NCBI GenBank assembly: GCA_037447605.1
Contig: CM074804.1
Location: 6,799,193 to 6,863,192 of the forward strand
DNA length: 64,000 nucleotides
Direction: 5' to 3'
Source of the DNA: Zygnema circumcarinatum
Lineage: Eukaryota; Streptophyta; Zygnematophyceae; Zygnematales; Zygnemataceae
Made by a program: the position numbers and the translations under genes
Shown here: positions 1 to 12,200 of the stretch, piece after piece
How the letters are laid out: each line of letters begins with the position of its first letter
How positions within the stretch are numbered: the stretch's first letter is position 1
Notes under the pieces: generated by a model
The model's database searches: none
What the model saw: only the letters and a program-made list of their open reading frames with translations
Told to the model about the DNA's origin: nothing

Positions 1-51
1 AGGGGGAGGGGGAGGGGGGCAGGTGCGGACGGGACGCAAGCCGCAGGCGGC

Positions 52-833
52 ATGATTGAAGCTAACGCCCTTCCTGCAAAGCGCCCTTTGCACATAGGCA
101 AGGTGCACAGGCGCTTCATTGCGGCCCTCACATTCATATGCGGCCTTGCTTTAGGGTTTTTCCTCGGGTTGCAAAGCTCCTCCGGCGTGACCCGGAACCT
201 GTATATTCGGAAGAAAGCCGCTGCTTTTGCAGGGGAGCGCGCTGAGGAGCACGCAGGACTGCTGCAGTTCATGTTGGAAGCAGGGCTTGCCACCTCGGAA
301 GATGTTGGACAGGCGAATCTCGAACAGCGGCCTGCAACGAACGAAGCTTCAAAGGCAAGTGTCGCAGAAGGCTGTGGAAAAGGCAAAGTGGACGGAGCCA
401 GCGATAAAACAGTCCTGTAAGACAAAGGAGGGACGGAGAGAGAGGAGCATGCAAGTGGAGAGAGCGTTTCAACGGAGAGACCGTATTGAGAGCTTTCAAG
501 CAGAAATGCACAGCATAGCGCAGCTCCTTAGAGGGGATGTGGATGCGCAGCCCACATCCATTCAGTGATGTTTGGCACGAAATGGACGACGAGGAACTCT
601 TTGTACGGGCGCTTCAAATCGGGATGGGATCGCCGCAAAAGTGGGATGCCAGTTCGAAGAGGAAGCTGGCAGTTTTGTTTTTGGTTCGAGGGGATCTTCC
701 GCTTGCGCCATTCTGGTGGCGGTTCTTCAGGGCTATAGGAGACGATATTCCATTTATATACATACCAAACCTGGCTACGAGTACACACGCACCCTTCCAC
801 GGCCGTTTCGGAGGCCTCAGATTCCAAGCCAGG
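52..833 (+). pseudogene. GT14 (DUF266-type) glycosyltransferase, 5' fragment with a frameshift
   Basis: Plant DUF266/GT14 proteins are type II Golgi membrane glycosyltransferases related to core-2/I-branching enzymes. Exon 1 (52-416) gives a basic N-tail and one membrane segment at about residues 22-42 (FIAALTFICGLALGFFLGL), then a GTAAGA donor. Exon 2 starts at 524 after GCGCAG and joins in phase 2. It reads DEELFVRA, then KLAVLFLVRGDLPLAPFWW, the family's conserved opening. Near 730 the homology moves to another frame (YSIYIHTKPGYEY ... PQIPSQ), so one base appears to be missing. A GTGAGT donor follows at 834. I found no exon with the family's next conserved block (the AErRLL region) downstream. 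This is therefore either a truncated pseudogene or a gene damaged by an assembly error. The family call is from remembered motifs. Confidence 0.55.
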
Positions 834-1282
834 TGAGTAAGGCAATGAAGGGTGAGTAGGTCGTCAAAGCTGCAAGTCTCATTTGCAACATCACACCATT
901 GTATAGGAGGAGTGAAACATTTCATGGGAAGAATGAATGGATCTGCTTTCGGTTTCCATGTTCATTTGCTTCTCGTGCAGACATCAGACCGCAGGGACTA
1001 GAAAAGTCGAGTCAGGTTTGCTGATTTTTTTTCCCCTTTGCCCTCTTTATTTTTTCCCCTACATGCGTTTTTCTATCGTCCTTTGTAATACGCATAGACT
1101 CCTTGTTTTATCTTTTATTCTTTGGGGACTTTAGGGTTGATGAGATCCTAAGATGAGTTACCTGGGAAAGAGCTGCAAGATCAAGATTCGACCGGCAAGA
1201 TTAGGGCTGATCCTGCATTATTAGGTCTGGCGTGTCATATTTTGACTATGAAGGTCCTGAAATGTGCTGGTTTGGCATGCAG

Positions 1283-1459
1283 ATGGTGTGGGCGGATCCA
1301 TTGTGCGGCAACGGCATCTGCGAGTCGCCGACGGAGCTCTAACAGTTCGGACGGTTTGGCTGTTTGGCGGACTGCGGCAAGTTAGCGAATACGCCGCGGG
1401 TCGTGCTCAAACTATTGAAGACTTTTCCAGGAAACCTTCCAACGAGTGCAATTGCAACT
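1283..1459 (+). other. Cys-rich motif coding remnant with an in-frame stop
   Basis: One forward frame reads PLCGNGICESPTEL, then a TAA at 1340-1342, then FGRFGCLADCG. The C-G-N-G-x-C-E and F-G-R-F-G-C-x-x-D-C-G spacing looks like a short extracellular Cys-rich module I vaguely recall from algal and protist proteins. The stop lies inside the sequence CTAACAG, which could be a branch point plus acceptor, so the second half might be an exon start. Otherwise this is a decayed exon. Its relation to the GT14 fragment just upstream is unknown. Confidence 0.25.
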
Positions 1460-1509
1460 GGTATACAACGGTTACATCACTTATTTTTATTTTTTTGAAT
1501 CCAGTCTGA

Positions 1510-2936
1510 AAAGAATTTACATGTGATTGCTTCGGCTTCACTCAAAGAGCTAGATTGCATCAATATTATTCAAACTAAGTCGTGTACTGCGTCCAGAAGC
1601 CTCACTGTGAAGGCAGGAACGCAGACAATTTGATGATGTCATAACTTCTCAAAACAATATAAGAAAGGAGAGAGGGCGGAGGGAGTTGAAATGCTAAAGA
1701 AAGAGGTTAGAGTTGAAATAGAAGGAGAATATCCACTACAACTACAAAACGCTGGTCAACAGCGATAAGCATTTTACATGAGAACAGGTTCCAGCCTTTG
1801 CCACTACCTTCTATTCCACTCATCCGCCGCCGCACCCTCCCCTCCCCCGAACGCTCCAGTCTCCCCCCTCTCACTTGTCCCTCCGTCCAGGTACCATGCA
1901 TGCCGACAGCCCACAAAAGCCTCTCAAGTGTATAATCTTCATATGCCCGACAGTCGCTTCACCCAATGGGAGGGGCAGGGGGTATTGGTTTCATGGAGCA
2001 GACAGATAAACCCCGTCGTTACATTTTTTGCGGGACTAAGCAGCCAAATTCGAAACCACCAAAATCAGAGGGCAACCCATATGCTAAAAATAGTCTCATC
2101 GCTTAATAACCGTCCCTTGCTTGCTCGCTCGCGCTTCTAATTTTGCAACCGTCTTTACAGGCCCTCCATACCATGGGACCACTACCTCGCACTATACTAC
2201 GTACATGTATGATCGAACATTTCTGCTTCACTTTGCTGAATGCTACCACTTCTCATTTCAATGTCCAAATTTAAGCGAGTTTAACGATGACTTCCTTTGA
2301 CGCCGGTCGTAGCCATTCTCCCAGTCTTGGCTGCTCTTGTCACTGAATCTCCGTCCACTACGTAGGCTTAGGATCTCACGAGTAAAACTTGATGTGATGC
2401 GAAAACCGCGACTCCCTCCACATCGAGCAGGGGCGAACAAAAAAATCTGAGCACGGCTGCACAGCAGCTTGTCCAATATGCCCTGCTTGCAGAACAAGGC
2501 CAGAAACATAACATACATAAGGATTGAAAGAGGGAAGTGGAGACGACATATATGGACATTGCCCTGTCATGAACAAAGGATAAATTCTGGAAAAGAGCAG
2601 TTACAGGCAACATCACGCTAAAAAACGAGGACTCCTCAACACGCGCGTGACTCGCTCCATTCTTGTTCACACCTGAATCCCGGAATCCAACGCCGGCTCC
2701 ATAGCTCCGCTAATATGCCATGTCACTGGCTGCAGTCTGTCGTGAACTAACTGTACCATCCACAAGCATAAGCATGAATTTAGAGCACATCAAGGCAGGA
2801 ATATTTAAAAATGCACACTTATATAGTGGTTAATAGTGATGTCTCGGAAACGACATAAAATGCAGAGACAAGTTCATCTAAGGGTATAGTCAGTATGCGC
2901 CCGAATCATTGAGGTCATATACAAACGCAAATCGTG
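1510..2936. other. Non-coding stretch
   Basis: No open frame here carries a recognisable domain or a convincing exon. The stretch separates the broken GT14 fragment from the 3' end of the O-fucosyltransferase-like gene on the other strand, and part of it is presumably that gene's 3' UTR. I see no RNA gene. Confidence 0.5.
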
Positions 2937-5273
2937 TCAGGGTCTCCAAATGTCAGTCAGATCAGAGTGGATAGAAATCCAGACTTTGCATGGATAAAAG
3001 TGCATATCTCTGCAAAGCTTCCGTTCAGAAAGAAACAAGAATTTAGCGCCTGACATCATAGACCAGCTATGCATGGATACAAACGTTCTAGGAAAATGTA
3101 CCGTTATGGCATCCAGAAGCCAATTCCGCCAAAGTGGTCTCACCAGTCGCAACGAGTCTGACCAAGACCTGGGCACAAGGCATACAATGCCGTATTAGCA
3201 ACCGTATGCTTTAGAGAGATACAATCAAATCATGGTCAATAGGAGGAGAGGTGTAGTTTCTCGCAAAACGTACAAATCCTGCGGGGTGATGTCTGATGCC
3301 ACAAACACATGAGAAAGGTTGAGCTCCTTTGTGAATCCGCGAGCTGTCTTTATCAAGCTTTCTGCACAACTCATGAGATGTCTTCGAGAGGCTTGCCTAA
3401 GCACAGCCTTTTCCAATCGCCAGTGTACTGCCAAAAACCTCCTGCCCAAATTTTGTTCCACAAATTTGTCGACGATATCACCCAAGTATTTTGCATACTG
3501 CACATGCCGAAGCGCTACCTGCTTGCATGACACCCAAAAGTGCCAGTCAAATACAGATTTTCTGTTGTTGGCATGCATGAACTCCTCAATCCTCAGTTGC
3601 CTGCCCCCTAGCCTGCCTGCCCCCTGAGTTTGCCCCCCAAACTCAGCTCCCTTTCCCTCCCTCCCCCCTCCACAAATTTGACATAGAGCCTTTTCCTGCA
3701 CGAGAGCGACCACTACATGTACACCCGCCTTGAGACTGAACATACTGTACACTTTTCACATCATCACATCACATCAAAAGAAATTCCCATACCTCATGCT
3801 CTGGACCACCGTGGCATGGATGTGGACTAGTTTTTGAGAATGACAGGATGTTAAAACCTCTTCCGATCTCACTGATTGTGGTTGCAACCGTTTCAGTGCC
3901 AGGAAACGGTGGACAAAAAAGACAGAGTCGGTTCTGGCCCTGTAGACTTCTTGCCTTCAGTTTACCCGTACCTAAAGCGTGTCTGGCTAACCTGGCGAAA
4001 GGTTTGCTTGCGTCGAGCACCTGAAAAAGTGAGCCTGAATGATAAGTCAATAAGAGAGCAGGAATCTGCCCAGTAACCCGCAAATGCATAAGGTTTGTAT
4101 GTGCACGCCATGACGCGAGGCCGAAAGTGTTCCTATTGAATCCAAAACTCCAGTCAAATGGCGTACTAAAAAACCTCACCCTTTGACATGTGGAGTTTTG
4201 CTTCCTCAAAGAGACCATCAATATCGTCCACTTCTCTGGCCTTGGGCCAAGAATCCTTCTGAAAAAATAGTCTTCCGTTACCCAATCAACGTATTTACCG
4301 ATCCGGTGAAGGTCAAAATATACGCAAAGTGAATGAGCAGGCTCGTGCCCGGGCGCAATGTGGCTGGCGCCACATGTAGGAAGTATGAGTGTCCTACTTG
4401 TTTTTTTCGCGAATACCAACAATTCAGCAAAGTGGAGGCGTGCCTTGGTAAGTTGCTCTGATATCTGGGCGACAGCCAAAAAACTTCGGTTGTCCATCGT
4501 ATCTATAGAGCACACGTGAAGGATAATGACCAATGGCCAATATAAGCTTGCATCACTCGACGGCATGACTTACGGCTGCTCATTTGTTCGTTTTTGGAAT
4601 ATTGTACGAGCAACCTAAAGCCTCACAGACTCCAACTCTCCCTAGGTCACCTACAAGTATTTGGATACCAGTTTGAGAGCCATCTGAACAAACGAAATGG
4701 ATGGTGGGTTTCTATTGGTGAAGGAACTCACTTAACAGCTATTTGCGTGCCACACCATTTGAACGTCTCAAGAAACACACAGAGAATACTAACACGCAGG
4801 AGATTATATTCCGAAAAAAACATGCTCATACTCAGACTCTCCCACTTTCCGGCATTGATTGTCAATTAGCCTGTTCAGGGCACTGAAATGTCACAGACTA
4901 CATGACCCACGACTGGAATTATTCTCTCACCAGGGTTGTATCCACTCGAATGATGCAAAAGGGCCTCCCTCCCGCACCTTCCATAATCCCCCGCAGCCAC
5001 TTCCTCCAGAGATGTGCCATTGCCAATCAAATCGCTCAACGTAGCTGCCCGATAGTCTCCCTCTAAATTAACCCCTGGCCCTATCTTCGCTTCGCTTCCT
5101 GCCCCATCCTCTCTTAGGATTCTGGATCTCCTCCTCGCGAAGGCCTCGTGCAGCGCAGGCTGACGTCCATCCCCATGGCCTGCGAGACTCCTGGCCGGCT
5201 CCTTGCAGCTGGAGGCGCAGGTTGGGCCCCTCAGCGCCAGAAGCAGCGCTAGGAGAGCGGCAGCCATAGCCAT
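2937..5273 (-). CDS. Secretory O-fucosyltransferase-like protein (GT-B fold), multi-exon
   Basis: The predicted product starts at 5273 with a signal peptide (MAMAAALLALLLALRGPTC). The first exon ends at 4931 with a GTGAGA donor after HHSSGYNP. Around 4500-4290 the reverse strand reads AQISEQLTKARLHFAELL, then SRTLILPTC. This resembles the 'no loss of small N-terminal repeat, then R-T-L-V-L-P' opening of protein O-fucosyltransferases. Around 3500-3300 it reads YLGDIVDKFVEQNLGRRF, then LAVHWRLE and LSHVFVASDI, matching the GDP-fucose-binding H-x-R loop and the following strand. A last exon near 3165-2937 holds HSWSMMSGAKF and a TGA. The role would be transfer of fucose from GDP-fucose to a protein in the ER or Golgi. 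An upstream Met at 5423 is possible. Central exon boundaries are not resolved, and the canonical second R of HxRR is L here. Confidence 0.55.
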
Positions 5274-5870
5274 AGCAGCAGGTGCCGCAGGAGGCCTCCT
5301 CACGCCATTCCTTCCGAACTTGCAGGCTCCTCGTCCGCCCGCCCGCCGCTGGCCTCTAAAGCAGCAGCGCTGTAACTTGCTACCTGCCTGCTTGCCTGCC
5401 CAGCAATGCAGAATGCACAGCAATGTTCAGAACATTGCCCATTAAACAGCCCGCCCCTTTCCTCCTGCTTCCTCCTGCTGCAGCATAGCCTTCCCGCCAG
5501 CAGGCACCCGGGCAGGCCCGCCCGCCTTCAAAGCCAAAAGCGAAACCCGTCTTCTAGGGTCGCGCGCCGACATTCCGTACATTTCGTACGCAGGATCTTT
5601 TCGCACGTGGGAGCCGACAAACCACACAGAACGGTCGAGTTAAAGCTTGCAGTTGCGTAGAGTGCCGTCGCTGCCACGCTGGCTCACCGCGGTGACCGGC
5701 GGTCGATGTCGCAGCCAACCGAGGAAGTACGGTAACCGCGGTGGGCGGTGTGCCACCGTTTCTGGTCGACCGACTCGACCGAGGCCGTCGGTGCGTGTCC
5801 GTACGGCATCTTTGTCGTGTACGGTAATGGCGCCGCTCCTCCCTGGGCTCCGCTGTGCGCCCGGCCAGCC
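5274..5870. promoter_or_regulatory. Divergent intergenic region, GC-rich with GTACGG motifs
   Basis: Two genes transcribed away from each other share this roughly 600-bp spacer. Its right half (5640-5840) is CpG-rich and carries GTACGG at about 5732, 5801 and 5821. The same hexamer clusters in other GC-rich spacers of the window. No TATA box is obvious. That it acts as a bidirectional promoter is inferred from the layout only. Confidence 0.4.
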
Positions 5871-7742
5871 ATGGCTATGGCCGCGCAGCTCCTGCTCAAG
5901 CCGGGGGCGCTGCCGGCCCCCTCCCGCCTCGCCTCTCTGCCACCATGGATGGCGGATGGTGGACATGGCTCGCGGGTTCTTGACGACCTCGCCTCGTCCA
6001 AGGGGGCGAGGAATCGTTCGTTTTGTTGTCTGACAAAGGCCGCCCGCTCGTCCAATTTGGCAGCTCGTTCGCGTTCTCTCTCGTCTCTGTGTCCTTTTCC
6101 TCAGCGCAGCTTGATTAAAGGACACGTTAATGGGAACAGATTCCCCTTCGCTCTTCTTTCGAATGATACCGGAAGTGCGGAATTGACCTCAGATGCGCAT
6201 GAAGGAGACGGCAGTTCTTTTCATCCTTTCGCATTACAGTTGAGCTCAGATTTACGCCTGTATCAATACGAACCATTCGGCACATGGTTAGCGGCTCTTT
6301 TCCTGGCGATGGCTATTACCATATTCCCTTTCTTCCAGCCGGGCACTTCGACAGCCATGGCCGCATCGATTACACCCCCTTCACAAATACATTCCCCGCT
6401 AGAGCCTGTTAGCTCGCTATTCCTGCTTTCTGATGCAGGCGCTCCGGAAGGATCGTCACGTTTCGTTATTGATGCTGCAAAAGTGCTGTCAGAGTCGAAG
6501 TTGCAGCGGCTCCGTGAGGATTTGGAAACGCTGGAGCAGGATACGGGCTGGCGTGTGCGTGTGCTGACACGTGGCAGCGGAACGCCTTCACCCACAAGAG
6601 AGGAGCTTCGAGCTTTGTGGAATGTGAGTGTTTGAAATGGCGGACGCCATTTAGAATGGAATGAATCTCAAAAGTTACCAAGGGAAGTGGAAAAGAGGTT
6701 AGTCACCTTCTGGACTCGGAAAATATGTGCATTTCACTTAAGTTCTAGTCTGCTAGGTGGACCTTGTGGCTGAAGTCTTCGTGGGTTTATTAGTTGCTGT
6801 ACTCATTGATGAAACAACGCGTGTTTCATTTTCAGTTCAAGTAGGGACAAAGACGTTAATTATGCTCCTCAGCATAGTGAGTGCATGAACGGTTACTAGC
6901 ACACTTGACGCATGTTTTTTACCTTCATGGGAGGGTGTTTCGGAGGACAGCCAGACGAGAAGACAATTATTGTCCTTGAAGACATTTCTTCTCCCAACGT
7001 GCTTAACTTCAACAGTGGTGATAGTGTGCGAACAAAGCTACCTCGCCAGTTCTTCATTGAACTTCAATCCAGGTGGGAAAACTATCCTGTCAATAATTCA
7101 GCCCGCCATTGAACGCTTGGACTTCAGATGAGTCTTCAGTAGGCGCAGGTCACATAGGGTGAATCCATGCTATGGTCATTCACAGTCCATGTCTTGTTTG
7201 GCTTGGATGTAGTCTGAAATGACTAGCTGATATTTCATGTTGGCAAGAATACCACTGTTATCAGATACCAAATGAATGTTTTTCGAAGTGAGCTGACATC
7301 CGGTTATTGCGAAATTTGCTTGTGGTCGATTAGATATGGCAATCAATTTTTTGTGGCGGATGAAGGACAAGCGCAAGTGCTCTTGCAAACGGCTGGTGCA
7401 TTGAGTGAGTGCCTAAGGAGATCCGAGGGATGTGTGAAGGTTCCTGGTTTAGTTGATGAGCTCTATTTCCTCACATTAATCACATCAATAGCTGGGGGGG
7501 CCGTGTTTGGTTTTGCGGCCCGCACCCCACCTGCTGGGAGAATAGATTCCTCCTGGCAGTGGATTGTCATCTTTTCACCCCTTTGGGGCATACTCTTCTT
7601 ATCATTTGGCATTCTACCCATTGTAAGTAGGACAAGCGATGTGATTCCTTTAGCGAAAAATGTTCTCGGCTTTTTAGGTGGAGCGGCTGCTTTTTACTTG
7701 ACACCAATTTTTGGAGAGTCTCCCATCTCTAGGGACAGATGA
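5871..7742 (+). CDS. Plastid TPM-domain protein (TLP18.3/Psb32-like) with C-terminal membrane segments
   Basis: Three exons, 5871-6623, 6951-7072 and 7334-7742, join in frame to 427 aa. The first about 110 residues are Ala/Ser/Arg-rich, consistent with a plastid transit peptide. A hydrophobic segment (AALFLAMAITIFPFFQ, near residue 150) may be a thylakoid anchor. The TPM domain begins at RFVIDAAKVLSESKLQRL. It continues with LETLEQDTGWRVRVLT, the exon 2 stretch DEKTIIVLEDIS, and the GNQFFVADEGQAQ junction. Two C-terminal helices follow (FLTLITSIAGGAVFGFAA and WIVIFSPLWGILFLSFGI), a layout of membrane-anchored TPM proteins and unlike soluble lumenal TLP18.3. TPM proteins are linked to photosystem II repair or phosphatase-like activity; this one's role is unknown. 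Met 5871 (MAMAAQLLL) was preferred over the upstream in-frame Met at 5748 because it opens a typical transit peptide. Confidence 0.7.
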
Positions 7743-9285
7743 AGCTGAGCTTTGAATCGACGCTGTCTCTCTTCTTAAGCTGTTTCACTCGACTGCAAAT
7801 CAGAGGTCTTAGAAAAAGGTAGTCTTGCAAAAGAACAAAATTAGAGAAACCTTCACCATTTCCTGCCGTGTACCGTGCCCGCCCGGAAACCTGTAAGCGC
7901 TTCCATCTGTTCAGCTTGAGGTTATTTGTTGGGGTCTGACCGTCCCAAGCTGTCTCCGCGCGCAGCAAAAGCTACATGCATAGAGCGTGATAAAACACGG
8001 CGACGGGGTCGTCTGTGTTCCATGCAGGAGGGGTGACAGCTTGCCGACTTCAAGATGACGGATGGAAGTGGTGAAGTGTGTGCTCATCATGTATCAGGAT
8101 GTTTGACAATGCGCCTCAAAAGCAAGTAGTGCAGCAGAGGGAGGTCAGAACTAGAGCTGGCCATTCAGTCGCAAAAAAATGGTCGCCTAGAAAGCCTCCT
8201 AAACTAAAACACTCCTAATCAGGCGCCAATACGAAGTGACGAGTTCCTATCTGGAGGTAGTTCGTGACTTGGTAACTCCTAACCGGAGTAGTTTCTGCCA
8301 AAATGACCTAACCCGGACCGAACCAGAATTTACTAGCGTGTGTCTAGACATTCGTTCGTAACTCATATCTCCGACTTTCACGTTAGTAAATTAGTCGATG
8401 GTACGACCTTCCACGGAGTCATGAGGGTGCGGTTTCACAGTTAAGTTGTCGGAGGATTCAGAACTCTCCGACTTAGTTTCCAACTCCACTCAACCAGTTG
8501 AATGAAGTTGCACCATCGAAACGCATTCTCAAGTAGGGATGGATCTATAACGTCCCCTCGACTTTTTAAATTTAGATTTGTAACATTTCCAAATGAAGGG
8601 CCGCCTTCTAATTCACTGTTAGAACATTGTTCTAACAGTGAATTAGAAGTGATGACACCTTTCTACCGTACCGTTCTAAAAGTGTTATAATATTGTTTTT
8701 TGGCCTGACTCTTTCTTAAGTTTTCTCTGAAGACGGTTTCATAACGATTCTAAAAGTCAAAAAATATCAAACCTCAGACCGGAGCCATTTCTGGCCATAA
8801 GCCATCTGGACAAGATCTCCATTTAATTTGAATCATGCAAGCAGGTGAATCACTGCAATCTGTACAAGGATGACCATAAGAATGACCCTCACGAGCCTTC
8901 AAACGACGTCCCTGTGGTCATAAGCAGCCGCAGTCAAAGCGCGTTGACGTACATGTCATTTATCTTTCAGCACAGCAGATTCTCCTGTTAAAGAGCCAAA
9001 CACAGACCTGTTCCTTCATGGCGACCCACGGAAACACGTTTCACTTCACCCTGACGCAACCAGCCCCGTACTTGTCAGCCTTGGACGATCTCAGCTTCGA
9101 GCGACCAAAGGTAGGCGAGCAACACCAAAGAAAACGCAGTGCCTCACAACTTATGAGCCTGACAGTCACAGGCCCATGCAAAAAACAAACACAGTGCAAC
9201 GCAAATTAACTTTTCCTAGACGGGAGTGAGACAGCTGCCTGCCAATCAAGGCCGTACATGTGTGCATCAAGGATGTCAACTTTGC
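7743..9285. other. Intergenic region between convergent genes
   Basis: No exon is supported here. The stretch holds the 3' flank of the TPM gene, a perfect short-loop inverted repeat at 8605-8649, and AT-rich sequence. The right end is presumably the 3' UTR of the WAC/DDT gene. Confidence 0.5.
8605..8649. repeat. Perfect inverted repeat, 22-bp arms, 1-nt spacer
   Basis: Positions 8605-8626 are the exact reverse complement of 8628-8649, with a single T between. The arm begins CTTCTAATTCAC and ends TTAGAACA. Pairing stops on both sides. Such a near-continuous palindrome could extrude a cruciform or mark a fold-back element, but I could not define outer terminal repeats or a target duplication. 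Confidence 0.9.
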
Positions 9286-12200
9286 TCACTCTGCTTCTTC
9301 GGGGGTTTCTTGCTCCGCAGAATGTTCTCTGCTCCTTTTTCTGTTGTACTGAACGACTTGCTCCTGCAGGCCTTCCATCCCCTCGTCCAGTTCTGAAGAT
9401 GATCCTCGTGCAAATATGTACTCTTCCCCTTCAATATGAGCAGGCGCAGGTCTACTTTCATGGCCTTCACGGTGGCTACATCCCTTTAGCAGAAAGCCAT
9501 CCTTGGACTCTGGATTGTCATCCCTCTGTTCAACTTTCTTTAAAGCTCCTACTCGCATGTCCTCTGCATCCTCCTTCCTCGCCACAGCCTCATTCTCATC
9601 CATTCGTTTACCTGTTCCTTCCTTTATCTCTGCCTGTGACCCATTAGTTGGAATCTCCACCTTGCGATTCTGCTCAGCTTCTGATGCCGCGTGAGCTATC
9701 CCCAGCTTCCATGCTTCCGCTTCAAGGCTTGGCCGCTGTTTGGTCTGCCCTGCGACTCCCTCGCCGACCATCGATTCGCTCGTTCGTGCTAACCTTCGCT
9801 CTGCTTTATGTTCTCTCGCTGGACCTAGCTTTTGCGCATGTTGATTAAATGCCCGATCTGCAACTTCAACCTCCCACTTCCCCCTGTGAGCTTTGGTGCA
9901 AAACAATCCTCCGTGCCGTTCTTTCAGTAAGTACACTACGCCTTCAATCCTTTTTAAGCTCGGCTTATGCTTCCAAACAGCCATTATACAAACTTCCAAA
10001 ATGGAATCAACTCACTCTTTGTTTTTGTCTTTCATCTCACCTGACCAATCTCCATTGCCCTTCTTGGCATTTCGAGCTCTCGTGTTGTGATGTTTCCCCT
10101 TGATTACCTTCCCCTCTCGCTTCTTTCGTCCAGCTAAACCCAACTTCCCATGCCCCGGTAGAGCCGAGCCAACTTTGGTGGTGTTCACACAGGAGAGGCA
10201 AAGCCATCGTCTCGTCACCCTCCCAAGTTGTCCGCAGGAAGGATGAAGTGCCGTAGAGCAGTCCTCTCCTCCGCAGATTAGAAGGGCTTCTCCCGGGGCA
10301 CTGTCTTCTGTTTTGAGGCAAATTCCGCAAGCAGGAAGTGGAGGGGGGCCGAAGGGCACTTCTTCCAGCTGGAGGCTGTTCAGGCCAAGCTCGAGGAGAG
10401 AAGATAGTTTTTGCTTCTGTTACATGACAGAGGAGAGAGACACTTAGCTAGCCTCTTCCATTATTCGGTTGTTTACTACTTCAGAGAGTTCAGCCACGTA
10501 GAGCTACACGACTCGATTGAAGTGCCGACAAGCCCAAATGTCTGTCCGACTGTCTCGATAGCTCATGCGGCATGCAGAAGCATTCACAAAGACTTCAGTG
10601 CAAACTTCGCGTTCCGCAACAGAGGTGGCTCAAAAAGATGACGAAAGGCCAAACTCCCACTTTACACAACCTGATTGACTTTGTGTCTGAAGTCAGACTA
10701 ATCATGTGCCTTTTTAGCTTGGTAGCAAGCACAGAAAGTTTCCTTACCTTCTTTTTTTTGTTGCCAGCATGCCCGTTTTCGTCTGCTTCATAGCTTTCAC
10801 TTTCTCCCTCATTCCGTCCTTTCCCGTGGCTCTCTTCATCAAACCTTTTCGTTCTCTGCGCTGCAACTTCACTGACGTCACCCTCACCTAATTCAAGTGC
10901 CGATCTTTCACCCTTCCCTTTGTCGTCCGCTTCTTTGGAGAAATCAGTCCATTCCCCGTCTTCTGACTTATGATTACGTTGCGAAACTCTCCCGCGTGTC
11001 TCCTTGGTAGTCTGCTTGCTCGCCCTTTCAACTGCTCTTTGCTGCTGCACTGCCCGCTTGCGGTCTTGCTCCTTCTTTGCTTCCCACATTGCGAACAGTG
11101 GAGCAGCCCGCTCACTGTAACAGTCTCACAAGAGGAATTACGTCAGAGAGGACGGGAGAGCCTTGACTGCAACCTTTCCGCCATACAGACGAGAAGGGGC
11201 CAACTTCTCAGAAACAGAAATTTCACTCAGATGAGACGAGAAGGGATGCGCTGCCTTACATGAGAGCCATGATTGCCATCTCTGCTATTTGGAATCTCAC
11301 ACACACACACATACAACAGGACCTTCTCGTGTGCACGGACCTGGAAAGGTGTATTTACGTGCTTGGGAAATCTCAGAATTCTTTCCCAACAGTTTTCAGT
11401 CTGCACTTCAAAAGCCGTGGCTGATTTTACAAAAGCCCTCTCGAGCATCCAGCATTTGAGGGAAATCCCCAGTAGCAAACATGAACGGCATCAAGCCATT
11501 CCAGCCTGCTTATAAATTTATTTCACAGCATGCATCTAATGGCTGGTAAAGAAAGGCCAACCTACGTGCACGCAGTACCTGAATCTCTGCTTCCATCTGT
11601 TGCCCTCATACTAAAAATCAAAGGAAATGTCCCGTAAAGGCAAGAGCTCACCTGAGAGAGCCTGCAGCATAGACAAGAGAGGGCATGGATTTCGTAGTTT
11701 CCACTTCACTCCGCCACGCTTGGCGCACCTCCGAACTTCTCCACAGCTCCACACGTGCGGACTCAGCCGTAGGGCCGCGCTCTTCTTCTTCCAATTCCTC
11801 CACCTCACTCACAGTCAGCTTACCTTCAACTTCACCTGCCACCAGCCCCTTATCCTCTCCCTCCTTGTGTGACTCCAGTCTTCCCTCAGAATCTCTTTCC
11901 TCTGAAGGCTCCACCTGCCCCTGATTCTCTCCACCAACCCCAGGTTTCTTTCCCTCCTCTTTCTGAAGAATTTCTTCAGCAGATGTCCCCAGTTCAAATA
12001 TAGACGATTCCAGTGACAACAGGAGTGCAACATTGCGCTCGACATCATCGCCAGCATCCTCAAGATCTTTCTTCCACGAAATCCGCATATCATCCGTTTT
12101 TGGTTTGCTCCCGAGCGCATTTAACTGATCCACCATAGCAACGACTCTCTGAACAAAAGCACTCACTACGGGAGAGCACTTAGTCTTTGCCTCTACATCA

